Assembly (NCBI RefSeq): GCF_026151205.1
Contig: NW_026971774.1
Coordinates: 21,001 to 85,000, forward strand
Length of the DNA stretch: 64,000 nucleotides
Direction: 5' to 3'
DNA from: Bolinopsis microptera
Taxonomy: Eukaryota; Ctenophora; Tentaculata; Lobata; Bolinopsidae
A program made the translations under genes and the position numbers. Below the pieces are notes generated by a model. It saw only the letters and a program-made list of their open reading frames with translations. It made no database searches and had not been told where the DNA came from. Shown piece by piece: positions 18,601 through 28,780 of the stretch (position 1 is its first letter; every line of letters starts with the position of its first letter).

Positions 18601-18612
18601 TATATTTATAGC
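18601..18612 (-). promoter_or_regulatory. TATA box GCTATAAATATA (left glycoprotein)
   Basis: The box lies about 40 bases upstream of the ATG at 18562. The surrounding 100 bases are homologous to those before the right copy (28060-28204). Confidence 0.7.
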
Positions 18613-18770
18613 ATCGAGTAGTGATTATATGAGTTTCGGGCAAGCTTTATTGAGTCGTTGATTATCGAGAATAGATTTGCGACTTGATCTCTTTTACTCA
18701 AAAGTAGCTTTTTTGCGTTGGTCCTAGATCCCGACTGAATTTTTTTCCACTAAAGATCTTTGTTCGTCAG

Positions 18771-19728
18771 TTATCTTATCCTTTGCGGTTGACAAATTGG
18801 TATAATACCATAACTCAAGGAGAAAAAAAGGTTTTGCAAGGTGGGGAGATGATCTTGAACTAATGTGTCCCACTGATGATTTTTCACAAGACGTTGAATT
18901 TTAAAAATCTCTTCCATGGTAGTACAATTAAAAATAGCCTTTATTAGAGGGTTTTCATCTAAATCGTCATCGTCTTGAAGCGATTTAATATAATCGTTAA
19001 GTTTCTTTATTTTTTCTTGACAGTCCTTTTCCATCTCAGCCAACTCTTTTTTATGTTTTTTAACGATATCGTCAGCATCATCTACAAAACCTTTAATTGT
19101 TGCTTTAAGACGAGCGACTTCAGTCTCGCATTTTTCTTTTGCACTATTTAGTTCGTACTGTAATTTTTGCAACTCATCTTTGCAGAGACTATCTTGACAT
19201 CTTCCAGGTCGGATAGTTGCTTTTCGTGCCTTTTTTTGAACCACTCAATTTGTTTGTTGTATTCCACCCGTTGAGCTTCTAATCTGTTGCTTAGTTCCGA
19301 TCTATGTTCCGACAACAAGCGATCGTTTTGCCGCTTGAATTTAATCTTGGCGTTTTTATCTTCTCTGATGCAATCTTTGTAAAGCTGTCTATATCTTTAG
19401 CTCTATCCCACCGATCCACAATTGTCAGCCCGGGATCTCTTTGATCATCACCATCACTGTCATCTTCATCTTTCACTTCATCGATAATTTTTAGGCCATC
19501 ATCATTTTCATCATTTTTTGGTCGCTTTGCATCATATTCATCGATCACCGTAAGATTAGGATCTAATTGTGGGTCAGGTTTTTGATTACTAGAAGGATGA
19601 TTTTTTCCACGATCGGAGCCCAATTTTCGTTTTCTACCCGAAGTTGCATCATTGTTATGCCCGTGATTAACCAGAACAAGACTGGGATTACCATGTACCG
19701 TTTTTTTTGTGCATGTAAAGCTTAGCAT
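18771..19728 (-). pseudogene. Acidic coiled-coil protein of Polinton 1 (frameshifted)
   Basis: Two minus-strand readings in different frames (19291-19728 and 18771-19244) appear to be one gene. The N-terminal part is disordered and acidic, with a repeated motif DPNLTVIDEYD / DPGLTIVDRWD, a GRKRK basic patch and long Asp/Glu runs. The C-terminal part is a long Lys/Glu coiled coil (LQYELNSAKEKCETEVARLK, then KKHKKELAEMEKDCQEKI) and a final helical region. No known domain was recognised. It is divergent to the integrase, with only about 115 bases between the starts, so a shared promoter region is likely (TATA at 19802-19812 on this strand). Confidence 0.6.
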
Positions 19729-19801
19729 TGCTTGTGAAGGATGATGTACAATACTCGCAAATTAAAGACATTATTTATGTATGTTACTTTGAGAACGTTC
19801 T

Positions 19802-19812
19802 CTATTTATACC
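19802..19812 (-). promoter_or_regulatory. TATA box GGTATAAATAG (coiled-coil gene)
   Basis: The box lies about 75 bases upstream of the 19728 start and inside the intergenic space shared with the integrase gene. Confidence 0.6.
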
Positions 19813-19844
19813 ATCGCGAAATTTAAAATTACCTTATTTCTCTG

Positions 19845-20830
19845 ATGGACTTACAGGCGCTATATACAGATCCTAAATTTCATGCAGCCTTTACTGGCAT
19901 TAATCGCTTCTACAAAGCTGTCAGGTCACGTGACCCCACCATCACCCTAACAGATGTTTAAGAATGCTTTGAGAGGAATTGATACGTACACCTTGCACAA
20001 GCCTGTTAGCAGACCTCCACTGTTTCGGAGAGTGTACACAAAAGGTATAAACTATCTTTATGAGATCGATCTGGTGGACATGAGCAAGTTCAAGAGCGAA
20101 AATGATGGACACACTTTTCTTATTTGCATCATTGATACCTTCAGCAAGCGGGCTTGGGTTTTCAAGCTTAAATCTAAAAGTGCTAAATCTATCGTTGATG
20201 TCATGAGGCCTTTTCTTCGAAGAAATAAACCTTCTAAAATTTCCTTCGACCAAGGAACTGAGTTTCGGAATCGTTTATTTCTACCGCTGCTAAAAAAAAC
20301 ACAAAATCAAGTATTATCACGTCTATTCAGACCGAAAGTGTCCAATAGTTGAAAGATTTAATCGAAATTTGAAAGGAAGAATGTATAGATACTTCACCAG
20401 TCGTGGATCTCATCGTTATGTGGACATATTGCAAGACATAGTACGTGCTTATAATACAACTCACCATCGAAGTATAGGTATGAGACCAATAGATGTAACC
20501 GAGAGGAACAAACACATTGTGCGAAGGAACCTGTTTCCACCTGTGGTAAAGGAAAAGAAACACTCAAAAATTAAGTTTAGGGTTGGAGACACCGTTCGCA
20601 TCACCAGGAAGAAAACTACATTTCAGCGTGGGTTCGATCAAACCCATGGATATGAAGTATACTCGGTTTCCTCAATCGTTAATAGCTACCCGCCCAATTA
20701 CAAACTGATTGACTATAAAAACAATCCCATCATTGGTAGTTTTTATTCCAGCGAAATTCAACTTGTGGACAAAAGTAACAACGTTTGGCCTATAGAAAAG
20801 ATTGTGAACCGTCGCAAAAGGAGGGGTAAT
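19845..20830 (+). pseudogene. Polinton integrase (DDE, retroviral type), frameshifted
   Basis: The ATG at 19845 opens the N-terminal part (FHAAFTGINRFYKAVRSR), which is broken near 19958. The next reading holds TYTLHKPV, the first catalytic Asp in YEIDLVDM and the second in SFDQGTEFRN. A second break near 20300 leads to the reading that holds the catalytic Glu in VERFNRNLKGRMYRYF. The C-terminal SH3/chromo-like part is visible (KIKFRVGDTVRITRKK, GSFYSSEIQLV, VWPIEKIVNRRKRRGN). This is the c-integrase that joins Polinton DNA to the host chromosome. The last residues are lost to a Penelope-like insertion. At least two frame breaks make it non-functional. Confidence 0.9.
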
Positions 20831-20832
20831 AT

Positions 20833-22035
20833 TGGCAGCTGGGAATTGGGGAAGGAGGTGAATTTCCTGGACATAACCTTGTATTTGGACACAACCAACA
20901 AGATCCAATATATAGCTCTACACCAAACCGACAGATGCCAGGAATTTTCTCCGTACTGACAGTTTCCCACCCAAATCACGTGTTTAACTCCGTAGCCTCT
21001 CCCAAATGCTTCGGATTGCTAACAGGAACTCAAGAGAGGATACACGGCAGGCGGACCTACAGCAATTGAAATCGGATTTGCGTCGTAGTGGACACGACCC
21101 AGCGAAACTGAACGCCTTAGAGCCAAAAGTGTTGGAGAAGCTGTTCAATCCTCCACCCAACTCAGAAGGAAGTGTTCATGTTCCCCAAAAAAACTTCCAT
21201 GGTGTTTTCAGTCCAACACCTCTCGGAGATGCCCCAGCTTAAATCAGTCTTAAAGGAGTTGGAACCGGACATTGAAGCACTATTAGGCCCAACACAAATC
21301 ACGGTGGCATCGAAGAAAGGCTGCTCGATTGGTAACAGAGTACTGAGAAACAGTGCTATCTGCAGAACACCGGCAGAAAATAATTCAGAGTGGACTCAGA
21401 AATGCAATGCACCAAGATGCCGAACATGCAGGGCATATGTGTAGGGCAGGGGAAGAATTTGTAGTTAATGGACAGAAGATAGTAGTTTCCTATCAGATAT
21501 AATTGTAAATCTAAAATGTTATTTATGTGGCCCAATGTAAGCTTTGTAATCTTATAAAGGAAGAAGGTTATGAGATAGTTGTAGAAGACACTTATTTCGG
21601 GCAAACAATGCAAAACTTTCATAAACGTGTCAATGGACACAGAGCCTGTTTTAAAGTAGAGGATCGTAATAAATCAGCCCTTTCGATTCTTGCCTATGAA
21701 CATCACAGAGACATTTTTACTATTGACAACTATAAATTTGCCATTTTGAAAGAATGTAACCCAGGGGATTAAATAGGGAGGAATTAGGTATATTGAGAAG
21801 TATAGAACTAATTGCTTGGGTTTAAATAGATGCAAAGTTGAAAGATAAGGTTTCTTAGTTTTTATTTCTTCTTTTTTGAAGATTCATTTTGAAGCTATAT
21901 TTTTGTGCAGTTCATCTCCATTTACCTTGTGTATTTTATTTAGTTTATTTAGGTTATTTGATTCTCGATTGTTTGAGGCATTTTAGATCTTCGTATATAT
22001 AGTACTAATAAATCTAACCAACTTAATCCCTTTGT
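20833..22035 (+). mobile_element. 5'-truncated Penelope-like element
   Basis: The fragment begins inside the RT C-terminal region (VNFLDITLYLD) and runs, through several frame breaks, to the GIY-YIG endonuclease (VAQCKLCNL, TYFGQTMQNFHKRVNGHRA). It parallels the fuller copy at 31802-34251 over its second half but is clearly diverged, so it is a different and older copy. It sits between integrase and ATPase of Polinton 1, and an AT-rich 3' region runs to about 22035. Exact ends and target duplication were not determined. Confidence 0.8.
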
Positions 22036-22089
22036 AGCTAATGATGTAATTTAACGAAGTATACACTACATTTGCGTGTTTCACTGTCT

Positions 22090-22820
22090 AGCCCACCAAC
22101 CATAATATTGAGTATCTGGTCAAGTTTCAAGGATATCCCGACGAGGCCAATAGTTGGATCCCTCAACAGGAACTTTTTCAACATCTAAGCTCAGAAATGC
22201 CGATAAAATTTTGAAGCTTCCCGCAACGCCATTGTTCATGGTTGCTCGGGATCGGGGAAGACACAATTTATCCTTGAGATGATACGACAGAAGTTGATTC
22301 ATCCATGGCCTAACAACGTATACTACATGTATAACACGTAGGAACAGACTTTATGCGAGAATGGAATGAAGTCGAGAGTCAACCGATAAAATTCATCAAG
22401 GGTTTAGATTTCGCTCAAAATGGACACTAATCAAAGTTCTGTTCTTGTCATTGACGGATTTAATCCTAACGGGACGAAATAAGGAAGTTGCAGAAGTGTT
22501 CATTTTAGGTAGTCACCATCGTAAAATATCAACATTTTACCTCACCCAGAACCTATTTCCAAATTGTCCGCTTTTTCGTTTGATGTCATCAAACGCGCAC
22601 TATTATGTATGTTTTCACAGTCAAAGGAATTACTAGACAGGTGAACACTTTAGCTCGACAGATATATACAGGCAAAAATGTAGACCGGATTATGAACAGT
22701 TATATAAAAGCTTCAAAGAGTCACAGAGGCTTCATTGTTATTTCGTTTGCACCAGAGTTACCCGAAGAGCTCACTGTGATAACGGACTATTGGTCATGGT
22801 TTCCAAGCGTCTTTCTGTAA
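22090..22820 (+). pseudogene. Polinton packaging ATPase (FtsK/HerA type), broken
   Basis: Several short plus-strand readings in different frames together show a P-loop ATPase. The Walker A motif GCSGSGKT is encoded at 22240-22263, followed by QFILEMIRQKLIHPWP. A hydrophobic strand ending in Asp (Walker B, SVLVID) is near 22435-22460, and EVFILGSHHRKISTFYLTQN and RQVNTLARQIY follow. This order matches the A32-like genome-packaging ATPase of Polintons, which loads DNA into capsids. At least three frame breaks or stops are present. Confidence 0.85.
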
Positions 22821-23152
22821 AGCAGGCTCAATTGTTAAATCAACACCGTTACATTCTTGGAAAGCTAGCTAAAGCCCTCCGTCAAGAATCGTAAGCAGAT
22901 TCTTATTAACGCCCCTGCTGATTTGTTCAAGGCTCTGAATCTTATATTTACGCTTCTCGACAAGCAAAATTTGACACTTTCCAAGACACAGGAAGCAAAT
23001 ATTAAAAAGCATAAGCGTTTTCATTAGATCTGCGAGCGGGATGAAACCTGGTTATATAAAAGAAAGGGTCATTCAAAGAGGAGGTGCTCTATCTGCTATT
23101 TTATCTGCAGTTCTCCCGGTTGTGGGTGGACTATTGAAATCAGTCTTTTGAC
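22794..23152 (+). pseudogene. Polinton small basic/hydrophobic protein (adenovirus pX-like tail), frameshifted
   Basis: Right after the ATPase come short readings with KRLSVKQAQLLNQHRYILGK, then a helical stretch (DLFKALNLIFTLLDKQN), and at 23041-23151 a tail with RGGALSAILSAVLPVVGG. A helical basic region followed by a Gly-rich hydrophobic C-terminus is typical of a conserved small Polinton protein next to the ATPase, sometimes compared with adenovirus core proteins. The function is unproven. One or two frame breaks are present. Confidence 0.6.
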
Positions 23153-23413
23153 ATGTCTCGTTATGTGCTTGTTCCAAAGATAAAAGGCGAAGAAGAAGAC
23201 AAAGTTGCGCTCATCCCCACTGAGGGGATAACTGAACAAATAAAATCGGTAATGCTTCCAGCGGGACTTGCAATCTCACCTCCGTCAGTAGTAAATGCCG
23301 TATTAGGAAGAACTCTACTGATCAGGTTAGCAAAGACCAATATCGGACGAAGCAAGGATGGATTTGTAACTGTCGGTAAAAGATTCAAGATGAATATACG
23401 ATTGATGAGGTAA
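23153..23413 (+). CDS. Conserved small Polinton protein remnant
   Basis: An 86-residue reading starts MSRYVLVPKIKGEEEDK two bases after the preceding small gene. Short proteins beginning with a VLVP-type motif commonly follow the ATPase block in Polintons. The last part (GRTLLIRLAKTNIGRSKDGF) looks globular. It is probably the N-terminal piece of a longer gene. No function is assigned. Confidence 0.45.
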   Translation: MSRYVLVPKIKGEEEDKVALIPTEGITEQIKSVMLPAGLAISPPSVVNAVLGRTLLIRLAKTNIGRSKDGFVTVGKRFKMNIRLMR

Positions 23414-23904
23414 TCGCATACATTTGCAAAGGGAAATTTTCTGAAAAATATTAAGATTTCTATATGATTTGTAAGACAGCAGGCCATACATTTAGGGTAG
23501 TGGGTATATTAATATAATTGATATATTTTTGGTAAAGCTTATATTTTTTTAGAACTATTAGATCCTAACTCGAATTTTTTATTAACGTTTGGCGTTACTT
23601 TTTGATTGCATTTCTAAACAAGACAAACACTATTAAACTGTTATTGAAAACAATTCAAGTATTATTGTTTAAAAAACATATTATACATCGATAGTTTTAC
23701 TTCACAAAGCACCTGCGCCTCGCGCAGGGTTTCTAGCTATAAAATTAATCTTGCAAAATCTTGGAATATCTCCGAAACATCATCGTGCATCTTGACTATG
23801 GACCGCAAACAAAATAACTACAACCACACAATTATATTTGTATAGAGTAGAAATGTCAAATTTAAAAAAAGGACCTTGGATCGCTAAAACTGCTTACTAT
23901 ATCA
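23414..23904. other. Non-coding gap in Polinton 1 core
   Basis: This is AT-rich DNA with no open frame and no similarity to DNA polymerase motifs. It marks the junction between the plus-strand block and the minus-strand capsid block, where deleted genes may once have been. Confidence 0.5.
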
Positions 23905-24340
23905 AGCACTATTTTGTCATTCTTTCTAAAATCTTTGTATAGTCACTTCAAAAAACCCTGTACACCTAAGCCAATCGTCATAGAAAAAATGAAATGTATG
24001 CAAAATAGCCCACAAGATGTGCTTTTAGCAGATTGCACGCGTGTGGTCACAAATCTGACTGTTTTAACTTTTGAGTTAACTGTCTGTAATGAATAGGAAA
24101 GCTTTCATCTCTAGGATCTCTTGAAAAGCTGTCAAAGAATAGAATCGTGTCTCCGTTAACCACCCAGGCATTCCAATGTTCTCCAGCTTTGTGGTGTTCA
24201 TCAGAGTTGGTGATAAATGTATAAAAATTTCTCCTCGTCTTGGGCTTCATGCAAGCTGGATATGTCCCAAGAAACGAATGTCTAGTGACTGCATTTCTTT
24301 GCAGTATTCTGTTGATTTCTCTTGTGTTCAGACCTCTCAT
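23905..24340 (-). pseudogene. Polinton maturation protease (adenovirus-type cysteine protease), frameshifted
   Basis: The reading from the ATG at 24340 shows the adenain-like motif order: FLGTYPACM, GEHWNAWVV (catalytic His), TILFFDSFSRD (acidic partner). After a frame break near 24050 comes SCGLFCIHFI with the catalytic Cys. The order and spacing match the C5-type processing protease that matures capsid proteins in adenoviruses and Polintons. Its start overlaps the stop of the capsid gene as ATGA (24337-24340). The break separates His from Cys, so no active enzyme can be made. Confidence 0.88.
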
Positions 24341-25919
24341 TCGATGATGTGTATTTGTCGATATTTGTCAATCTGTATCTGTCTATCGTGAACTGCATAA
24401 ACAATGAGCACCATGTCAGCCGGAATGTCCGTATTTATTCCTAGGTCAATTTCCAGATAGGTTGAAGATTTATTTTGAAGATTCAGATGATTTTCTGACA
24501 GACTAGTCTTATCAGCTCCAAAACTTATTGCTACCATGAAGTTTAGCAGAAAGTTATCACTGTTGATGAGACAATCGCCTTTGAGGGATTTACCCAGTGT
24601 TGTGTAAAGCTGGCGTATGTAATCTCCAAATTCTTCATAACGAATGACATCATCAACGCCTCTCTCAACAGTTTTTACTTCCAGCGATTCCTTGAAATAG
24701 GAGACCCATCCAAATAAAAGTTGAATCGCTTAAACGGTAAGAAAGTATATGGATTTGCCAACATGCTTGACCCCTCAAAACTGGAACTCTTTTGCAAGCA
24801 GAAGAAAGCAAATGGAGGGACCTTGTCATGAAATATATCTGTCAGCCTAATGATTCTCCCGGCATTTTGAATCGGCTTTATCAAAATCTCGGGCCTAGTA
24901 ATAAAGTACGATGCCGGACTGTTGTCAATTTATCCTCAATTAGCTGGAGAATCGAATCCCGAGCTCTAATATAGGTGACATTTAAATAACAGTCCTCAAT
25001 CACCACACTGTAGGGTGCATTAGCCACATTAGAAAGCAACAAAAAACTATCATCGTTTTTTGTTAAACTTATTCTAATATCCATACTGGTCGGTAAAACA
25101 CTTGGATGTGTTAACAGAGGACAATGCAACTTCGAGCATAGGGTAACACTTTGTCCTCGATTGATTCGTCTACTGCGCTCGCTTGCAGGCAGGATTGCCC
25201 TTAGATGGTAACCATGCAGCGTCGATAATTTCCCACGTACGAGTTGCAATTCTTCGGATAACCCCTTCGTCTTCATGTCCAAGAGCTCTAGCCACATCAT
25301 TGATCGTTTCTTGTCTAGTAAAATTAGCATCCCACAGTTTTTCCTTGACAGCTTCAAGAGCAGCAGCTTGTTGTGTTTCGTTTAATTCGTCAGGCATAAG
25401 ATCCCGTAGAGCATCTTCTACATCCGGATTCCAAGTCCAAAATTTTCGCTCTGTTTCTTCCAGTTCCTTGTGATAACCTTCATCCATTTTCCACATCTCA
25501 TTATAGAAGAGATAATTAGACCGTTTTGTTCCGAATTGAGAACATGATTAAAAAATGTTACATACGGATAAGAGTTGTGCATGCTTTGTGTTACATCAGT
25601 CCTTGTACCAATCTGAACATCGAGTTGGGTCCAGAGACTATTTGCGAAATTGTTGATGACAGATAAATCTTTTTCGCCTTTTTGCAAGTCTTGCCCATTT
25701 TTTTTGAATTTTAACCTTGGTAACGATATGAATATCGCTTAACATCCCCTTATTTTGAGCAGGAAGATTAAATGCAATCGGTGAATCCTGGTTGAAAATG
25801 TTCGTGACCGGCCAACATCTCAAATCGTAGCTTTCCTGTACAGCCACCTGCGTCGGAAGGGTGCTCCACAACAAAAGGGAGCTCGATATTGACTCCTGAC
25901 TGTTTAGAAACTTTGCCAT
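24337..25919 (-). pseudogene. Polinton major capsid protein (double jelly roll), multiply broken
   Basis: Minus-strand readings in changing frames (25638-25919, 25418-25687, 25170-25496, 24881-25357, 24675-24884, 24337-24537) run in register through one gene. The start MAKFLNSQESISSSLL with TQVAVQESYDLRCWPV, the internal FNFYLDGSPISR and the end DMVLIVYAVHDRQIQ are characteristic of the Polinton major capsid protein. It forms the icosahedral shell. At least five frame breaks are present. Length (about 525 codons) fits the family. Confidence 0.85.
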
Positions 25920-26002
25920 TTTGAACGTCTTCTCTTTTTGTGAGGACGATGTGCTACTCTAGTTTGTCCTCTCTTAGTGCTAGTTTTTTGTGGTTGACCT
26001 GG

Positions 26003-26263
26003 CTATTGCTTCAATACCTTTTTAGCACCCGCTGTAATTAGCTCCTTGCCTGCTGCAGAAATGTGCGGGCTAGCTATCTTGAGCCCTCCTTTTATAGCTG
26101 AACCTAGGAACGGAATAGCATTCTTCATGATGCTACCAAAAAATGATCCGAGTCCCTCACCGTTCTGATTGTATATGTATCGATCAATGTCACCGCCTGA
26201 TCCATTTTGTACAATAACAGGATGTGCTTTATCACGAAGCGTGCTTGGGTCATATTCCTCCAT
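26003..26263 (-). CDS. Small Polinton capsid-associated protein
   Basis: The 86-residue frame starts MEEYDPSTLRDKAHPV and has a Gly-rich hydrophobic C-terminal half (GLGSFFGSIMKNAIPFLGSA, then AGKELITAGAKKVL). Small proteins of this kind, with an amphipathic Gly/Ala-rich helix, lie next to the capsid genes in many Polintons and resemble the membrane-lytic type of adenovirus minor proteins in composition only. The TATA box GCTATAAATAC is at 26299-26309. The frame is intact. Confidence 0.6.
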   Translation of the reverse strand: MEEYDPSTLRDKAHPVIVQNGSGGDIDRYIYNQNGEGLGSFFGSIMKNAIPFLGSAIKGGLKIASPHISAAGKELITAGAKKVLKQ

Positions 26264-26298
26264 TTTTTAAGTGATCGAAAAAACTAACACTTCCGATC

Positions 26299-26309
26299 GT
26301 ATTTATAGC
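26299..26309 (-). promoter_or_regulatory. TATA box GCTATAAATAC (86-aa capsid-associated gene)
   Basis: The box lies about 40 bases before the ATG at 26263 and has the same core as other Polinton 1 promoters. Confidence 0.65.
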
Positions 26310-27035
26310 TGCTTCGTCTGTAACGTGATGATTGTTTTGATCTTTGGTTCGAAAGGTACAAACTCACCATCCATATTTCGGATTTCTAGGATGATCTTCG
26401 AAAATTCCTTCACCTCTATTGGAACAAAATTCGGCTGTGTGAACTCATAATAGGAACAGTGGGCTTTCAATGAAATTGGTAGCATGTTCAGAACCCTCGA
26501 TAGTCTACCATTGATATAAGAGTTCTCAACAATGTTGACGTACAGAAATGCTGGCTCCAAGTTTAGATCGAAATTTGTATTTTTAACGGTGACTTGTTTG
26601 GTTGTTTCAAGTTCGTCTCCTATTCCTAGCATTGTCCAGAGAACACCGTACATATCGGTTGTCAAGAGCTTCATGTTATGAACGCTGACTTGAAGTAGCT
26701 CTTTGCGCAGAAAGACATCTAGTCGGGGCTTTTCAAATTCTGACACGTCAGCCCACACATGCCTCTGAAAGCTTTCTGAAATTGCTCTCATGACAGCTGC
26801 AGTAGAAGAATAATGTCCAATCGGTATTGTTACACTGCATATCTCCTCAGTCCATCTTACATTAAAGCGCACTTTATTGTTGCTATTATTGATATTATAC
26901 ACTTCTCCGTGAAAAAATGGAAGTGATGGCTAGACCAACATCTTTTTCAATTTTCACGGGCTTGAGCTGAGTTTGCAACTTCGCCTGGTTTCCATTTAAC
27001 CCTCCGACAATGACAATAGTGTTCGGTGTATCCAT
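26303..27035 (-). pseudogene. Polinton minor capsid protein (penton-like candidate), frameshifted
   Basis: The main reading (26303-26902) contains GHYSSTAAVMRAISESF, a central region, FLYVNIVENSYINGRLSRVL and the end VPIEVKEFSKIILEIRNMDG, a C-terminal pattern seen in conserved Polinton structural proteins next to the major capsid gene. The true start is further upstream (ATG at 27035, MDTPNTIVIVGG), separated by one frame break near 26915. A TATA box is at 27061-27071. It would form the vertices or accessory layer of the capsid. Assignment to penton rather than another minor protein is inference. Confidence 0.65.
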
Positions 27036-27060
27036 CTTAACGTGATGGATCATGATGCAG

Positions 27061-27071
27061 CTATTTATAGC
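27061..27071 (-). promoter_or_regulatory. TATA box GCTATAAATAG (minor capsid gene)
   Basis: The box lies about 26-30 bases before the ATG at 27035 and shares the GCTATAAATA core. Confidence 0.65.
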
Positions 27072-27197
27072 ATCGATTTTTAGCTTTATTTGGGAAGAAC
27101 CAACCTAAAATTGGGATGAAATCAAATTTCATTGATGCAGTGAAATGCTTTTTTTTTGTAAACTTTGAAGTAGATTACCAGATTTACACAATTTCCG

Positions 27198-27866
27198 TTA
27201 TACAATCTTTAATTTCAATACAACGTTTCCATTAGGGTAAAACTTTATTTTTTCACCGTTCAAGTCATGCAATAAAATAGTTAGTCCTGCCAAAGTCTCC
27301 ACACTAAATTCGTGAAACATCGGGTTTCTGATTTCAATTAAATCTTGCTCGCGTTTTGTTTCCAACTGTAAAACATCAAGACATCGAATTGGCCAACTGG
27401 AAAGGTTGTTTTCGTTATCTCCAATGACGGTGCTGTCTTTTACGAGGTCACATTTGATGACAGCCGTCATAGTCTCCCCTGCATTGAGACCATCTTTCAC
27501 CAGTCTCTTTGCACGCCCTTGTCCCGTGCGTTGAATATAGGGATGGTAAAGACTGACGAGTGCAACCTTCTTACCTATGACATTCAGTGTACTACGAAAA
27601 CGAACTTTCAGTTCTGCGCTAGAAGAAACTAAAACAATTTGTCCAGGTGGCTCCAGTATGAAAAATTGCAACAAGCGATAGTGGGTTAATGATAAACTGA
27701 TTATTCTAGGGTTACTTATATAACGTTGTTTATGTTTAACTTCACGATTATGATTGTATTTGTTATTTACAGACCATTGCCCTAAAATTTTCGAGCTTGT
27801 GGCAATGTCAGATTTGCCACATAATTTCAAGTCATTGTTCACAAAGTTGTTGAGAACTAAAATCAT
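27198..27866 (-). CDS. Second Polinton minor structural protein
   Basis: The 222-residue frame has a central KVRFRSTLNVIGKKVALVSL stretch and ends IRNPMFHEFSVETLAGLTIL then LHDLNGEKIKF. This is the same kind of C-terminal pattern as the neighbouring minor capsid gene. The native start is uncertain: the first ~65 residues (Asn/Ser-rich, before FFILEPPGQIVLV) lie in DNA that is part of a duplicated block (27770-27960 versus 28900-29100), so the gene may have been joined to a new 5' region. It is probably a beta-rich capsid-associated protein. No frame break is seen within the conserved part. Confidence 0.55.
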   Translation of the reverse strand: MILVLNNFVNNDLKLCGKSDIATSSKILGQWSVNNKYNHNREVKHKQRYISNPRIISLSLTHYRLLQFFILEPPGQIVLVSSSAELKVRFRSTLNVIGKKVALVSLYHPYIQRTGQGRAKRLVKDGLNAGETMTAVIKCDLVKDSTVIGDNENNLSSWPIRCLDVLQLETKREQDLIEIRNPMFHEFSVETLAGLTILLHDLNGEKIKFYPNGNVVLKLKIV

Positions 27867-27960
27867 CAGACGATTATATTATGATCAATGATCATATGAT
27901 GATCATATGATGATCATATGATGATCATATGATGATCATATGATGTTCATACCATTATAG
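27770..27960. repeat. Duplicated block with (TGATCATA)n palindromes
   Basis: The block resembles 28900-29100 in the same orientation: TTTTCGAGCTT, GTCAGATTTG, TTCACAA-GTTGTTGAGAAC, then ATGATCATATGATGATCATA repeats and ATTATA-AAATGTGAT. It looks like a second copy of the inner edge of the terminal repeat, so the right glycoprotein gene lies between two direct copies. Confidence 0.75.
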
Positions 27961-28152
27961 AAATGTGATTAGACCCTGCTTGCGAAAAGCTACAGCTAAA
28001 AGCTCGAAAGTCGAAACTGTATTAAAATTACACATAAAGCTCGATATGCCAGCTTTCCGTGAGGGTACAGTAGTTTCTTTTTACGCAAATCTATTCTCAA
28101 TCATCAATGACTCAATAAAGCTTGCACGAAACTCGTATAATCGTTACTCTAT

Positions 28153-28164
28153 ACTATAAATATA
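28153..28164 (+). promoter_or_regulatory. TATA box ACTATAAATATA (right glycoprotein)
   Basis: The box lies about 40 bases upstream of the ATG at 28204. The flanking CAAATCTATTCTC and CTCAATAAAGCTTGC words match the left copy. Confidence 0.7.
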
Positions 28165-28203
28165 ACCAGTGTTCTCCAGTTGTTACCCCTGCAACAAAAC
28201 AAA

Positions 28204-28780
28204 ATGAACTTTACCTTGTTACTTGTGACAGTTACTACCCTTTCGTTCACCGTTGACTTTAAAGTGAACGATAATTTTACTCAAGATTATTTCATATTTG
28301 AAGGAGAAAAATCAAACTGCTCATTTATTTCGAGTAAACAGCACTCTTCACCTCCGATGTGCACAAGAAGATCGTATTGCAATTTACGAGACGAAGCTAA
28401 CAGATAAAAGCTTCCGCTTTTCTTGGGTGGACCACATAGTTAATGATAAAATAATGAAGAAAATGAAGAAAGATGACGGCTTCACTGCAATGAACTTTAA
28501 GGATTACGTTTTAATATCACCCCAGTTTGTGGAGGAAAAAGTTAACTTTGAATGCACTGTGAACCCTAGCTTCGAGATTCATAGCATAAACTACTGGTAT
28601 ATTGCAGCTATTCTGTTGGTAGTGGGTATCATAGGCAGATCTAATCCTCTGATTCGCGAAGCTTTCAAGCTGATATCTTCGCACTTTCGACAAGAATTCA
28701 CTTGCCGTAGAACTGTTGACGACATTACCCCGATGAATCTGATGCATGCAGCAGACCAAGTGAATGAGGAAGAATTATAA
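28204..28780 (+). pseudogene. Polinton 1 membrane glycoprotein, right copy (frameshifted)
   Basis: This is the paralogue of 18101-18562. Signal peptide MNFTLLLVTVTTLSFTVDFK, ectodomain motifs (TAHLFRVNSTLHLRCAQEDR, FRFSWVDHIVND, DYVLISPQF, FECTVNPSFEIHSINYW) and a membrane segment (YIAAILLVVGIIG) are all conserved. It has a longer cytoplasmic tail with ISSHFRQEFTCRRTVDD. One frame break lies near 28300-28310 in an A-rich stretch. It points towards the right end, mirroring the left copy. Divergence between the two is far greater than between the terminal repeats, so they are old paralogues that are no longer homogenised. Confidence 0.65.
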
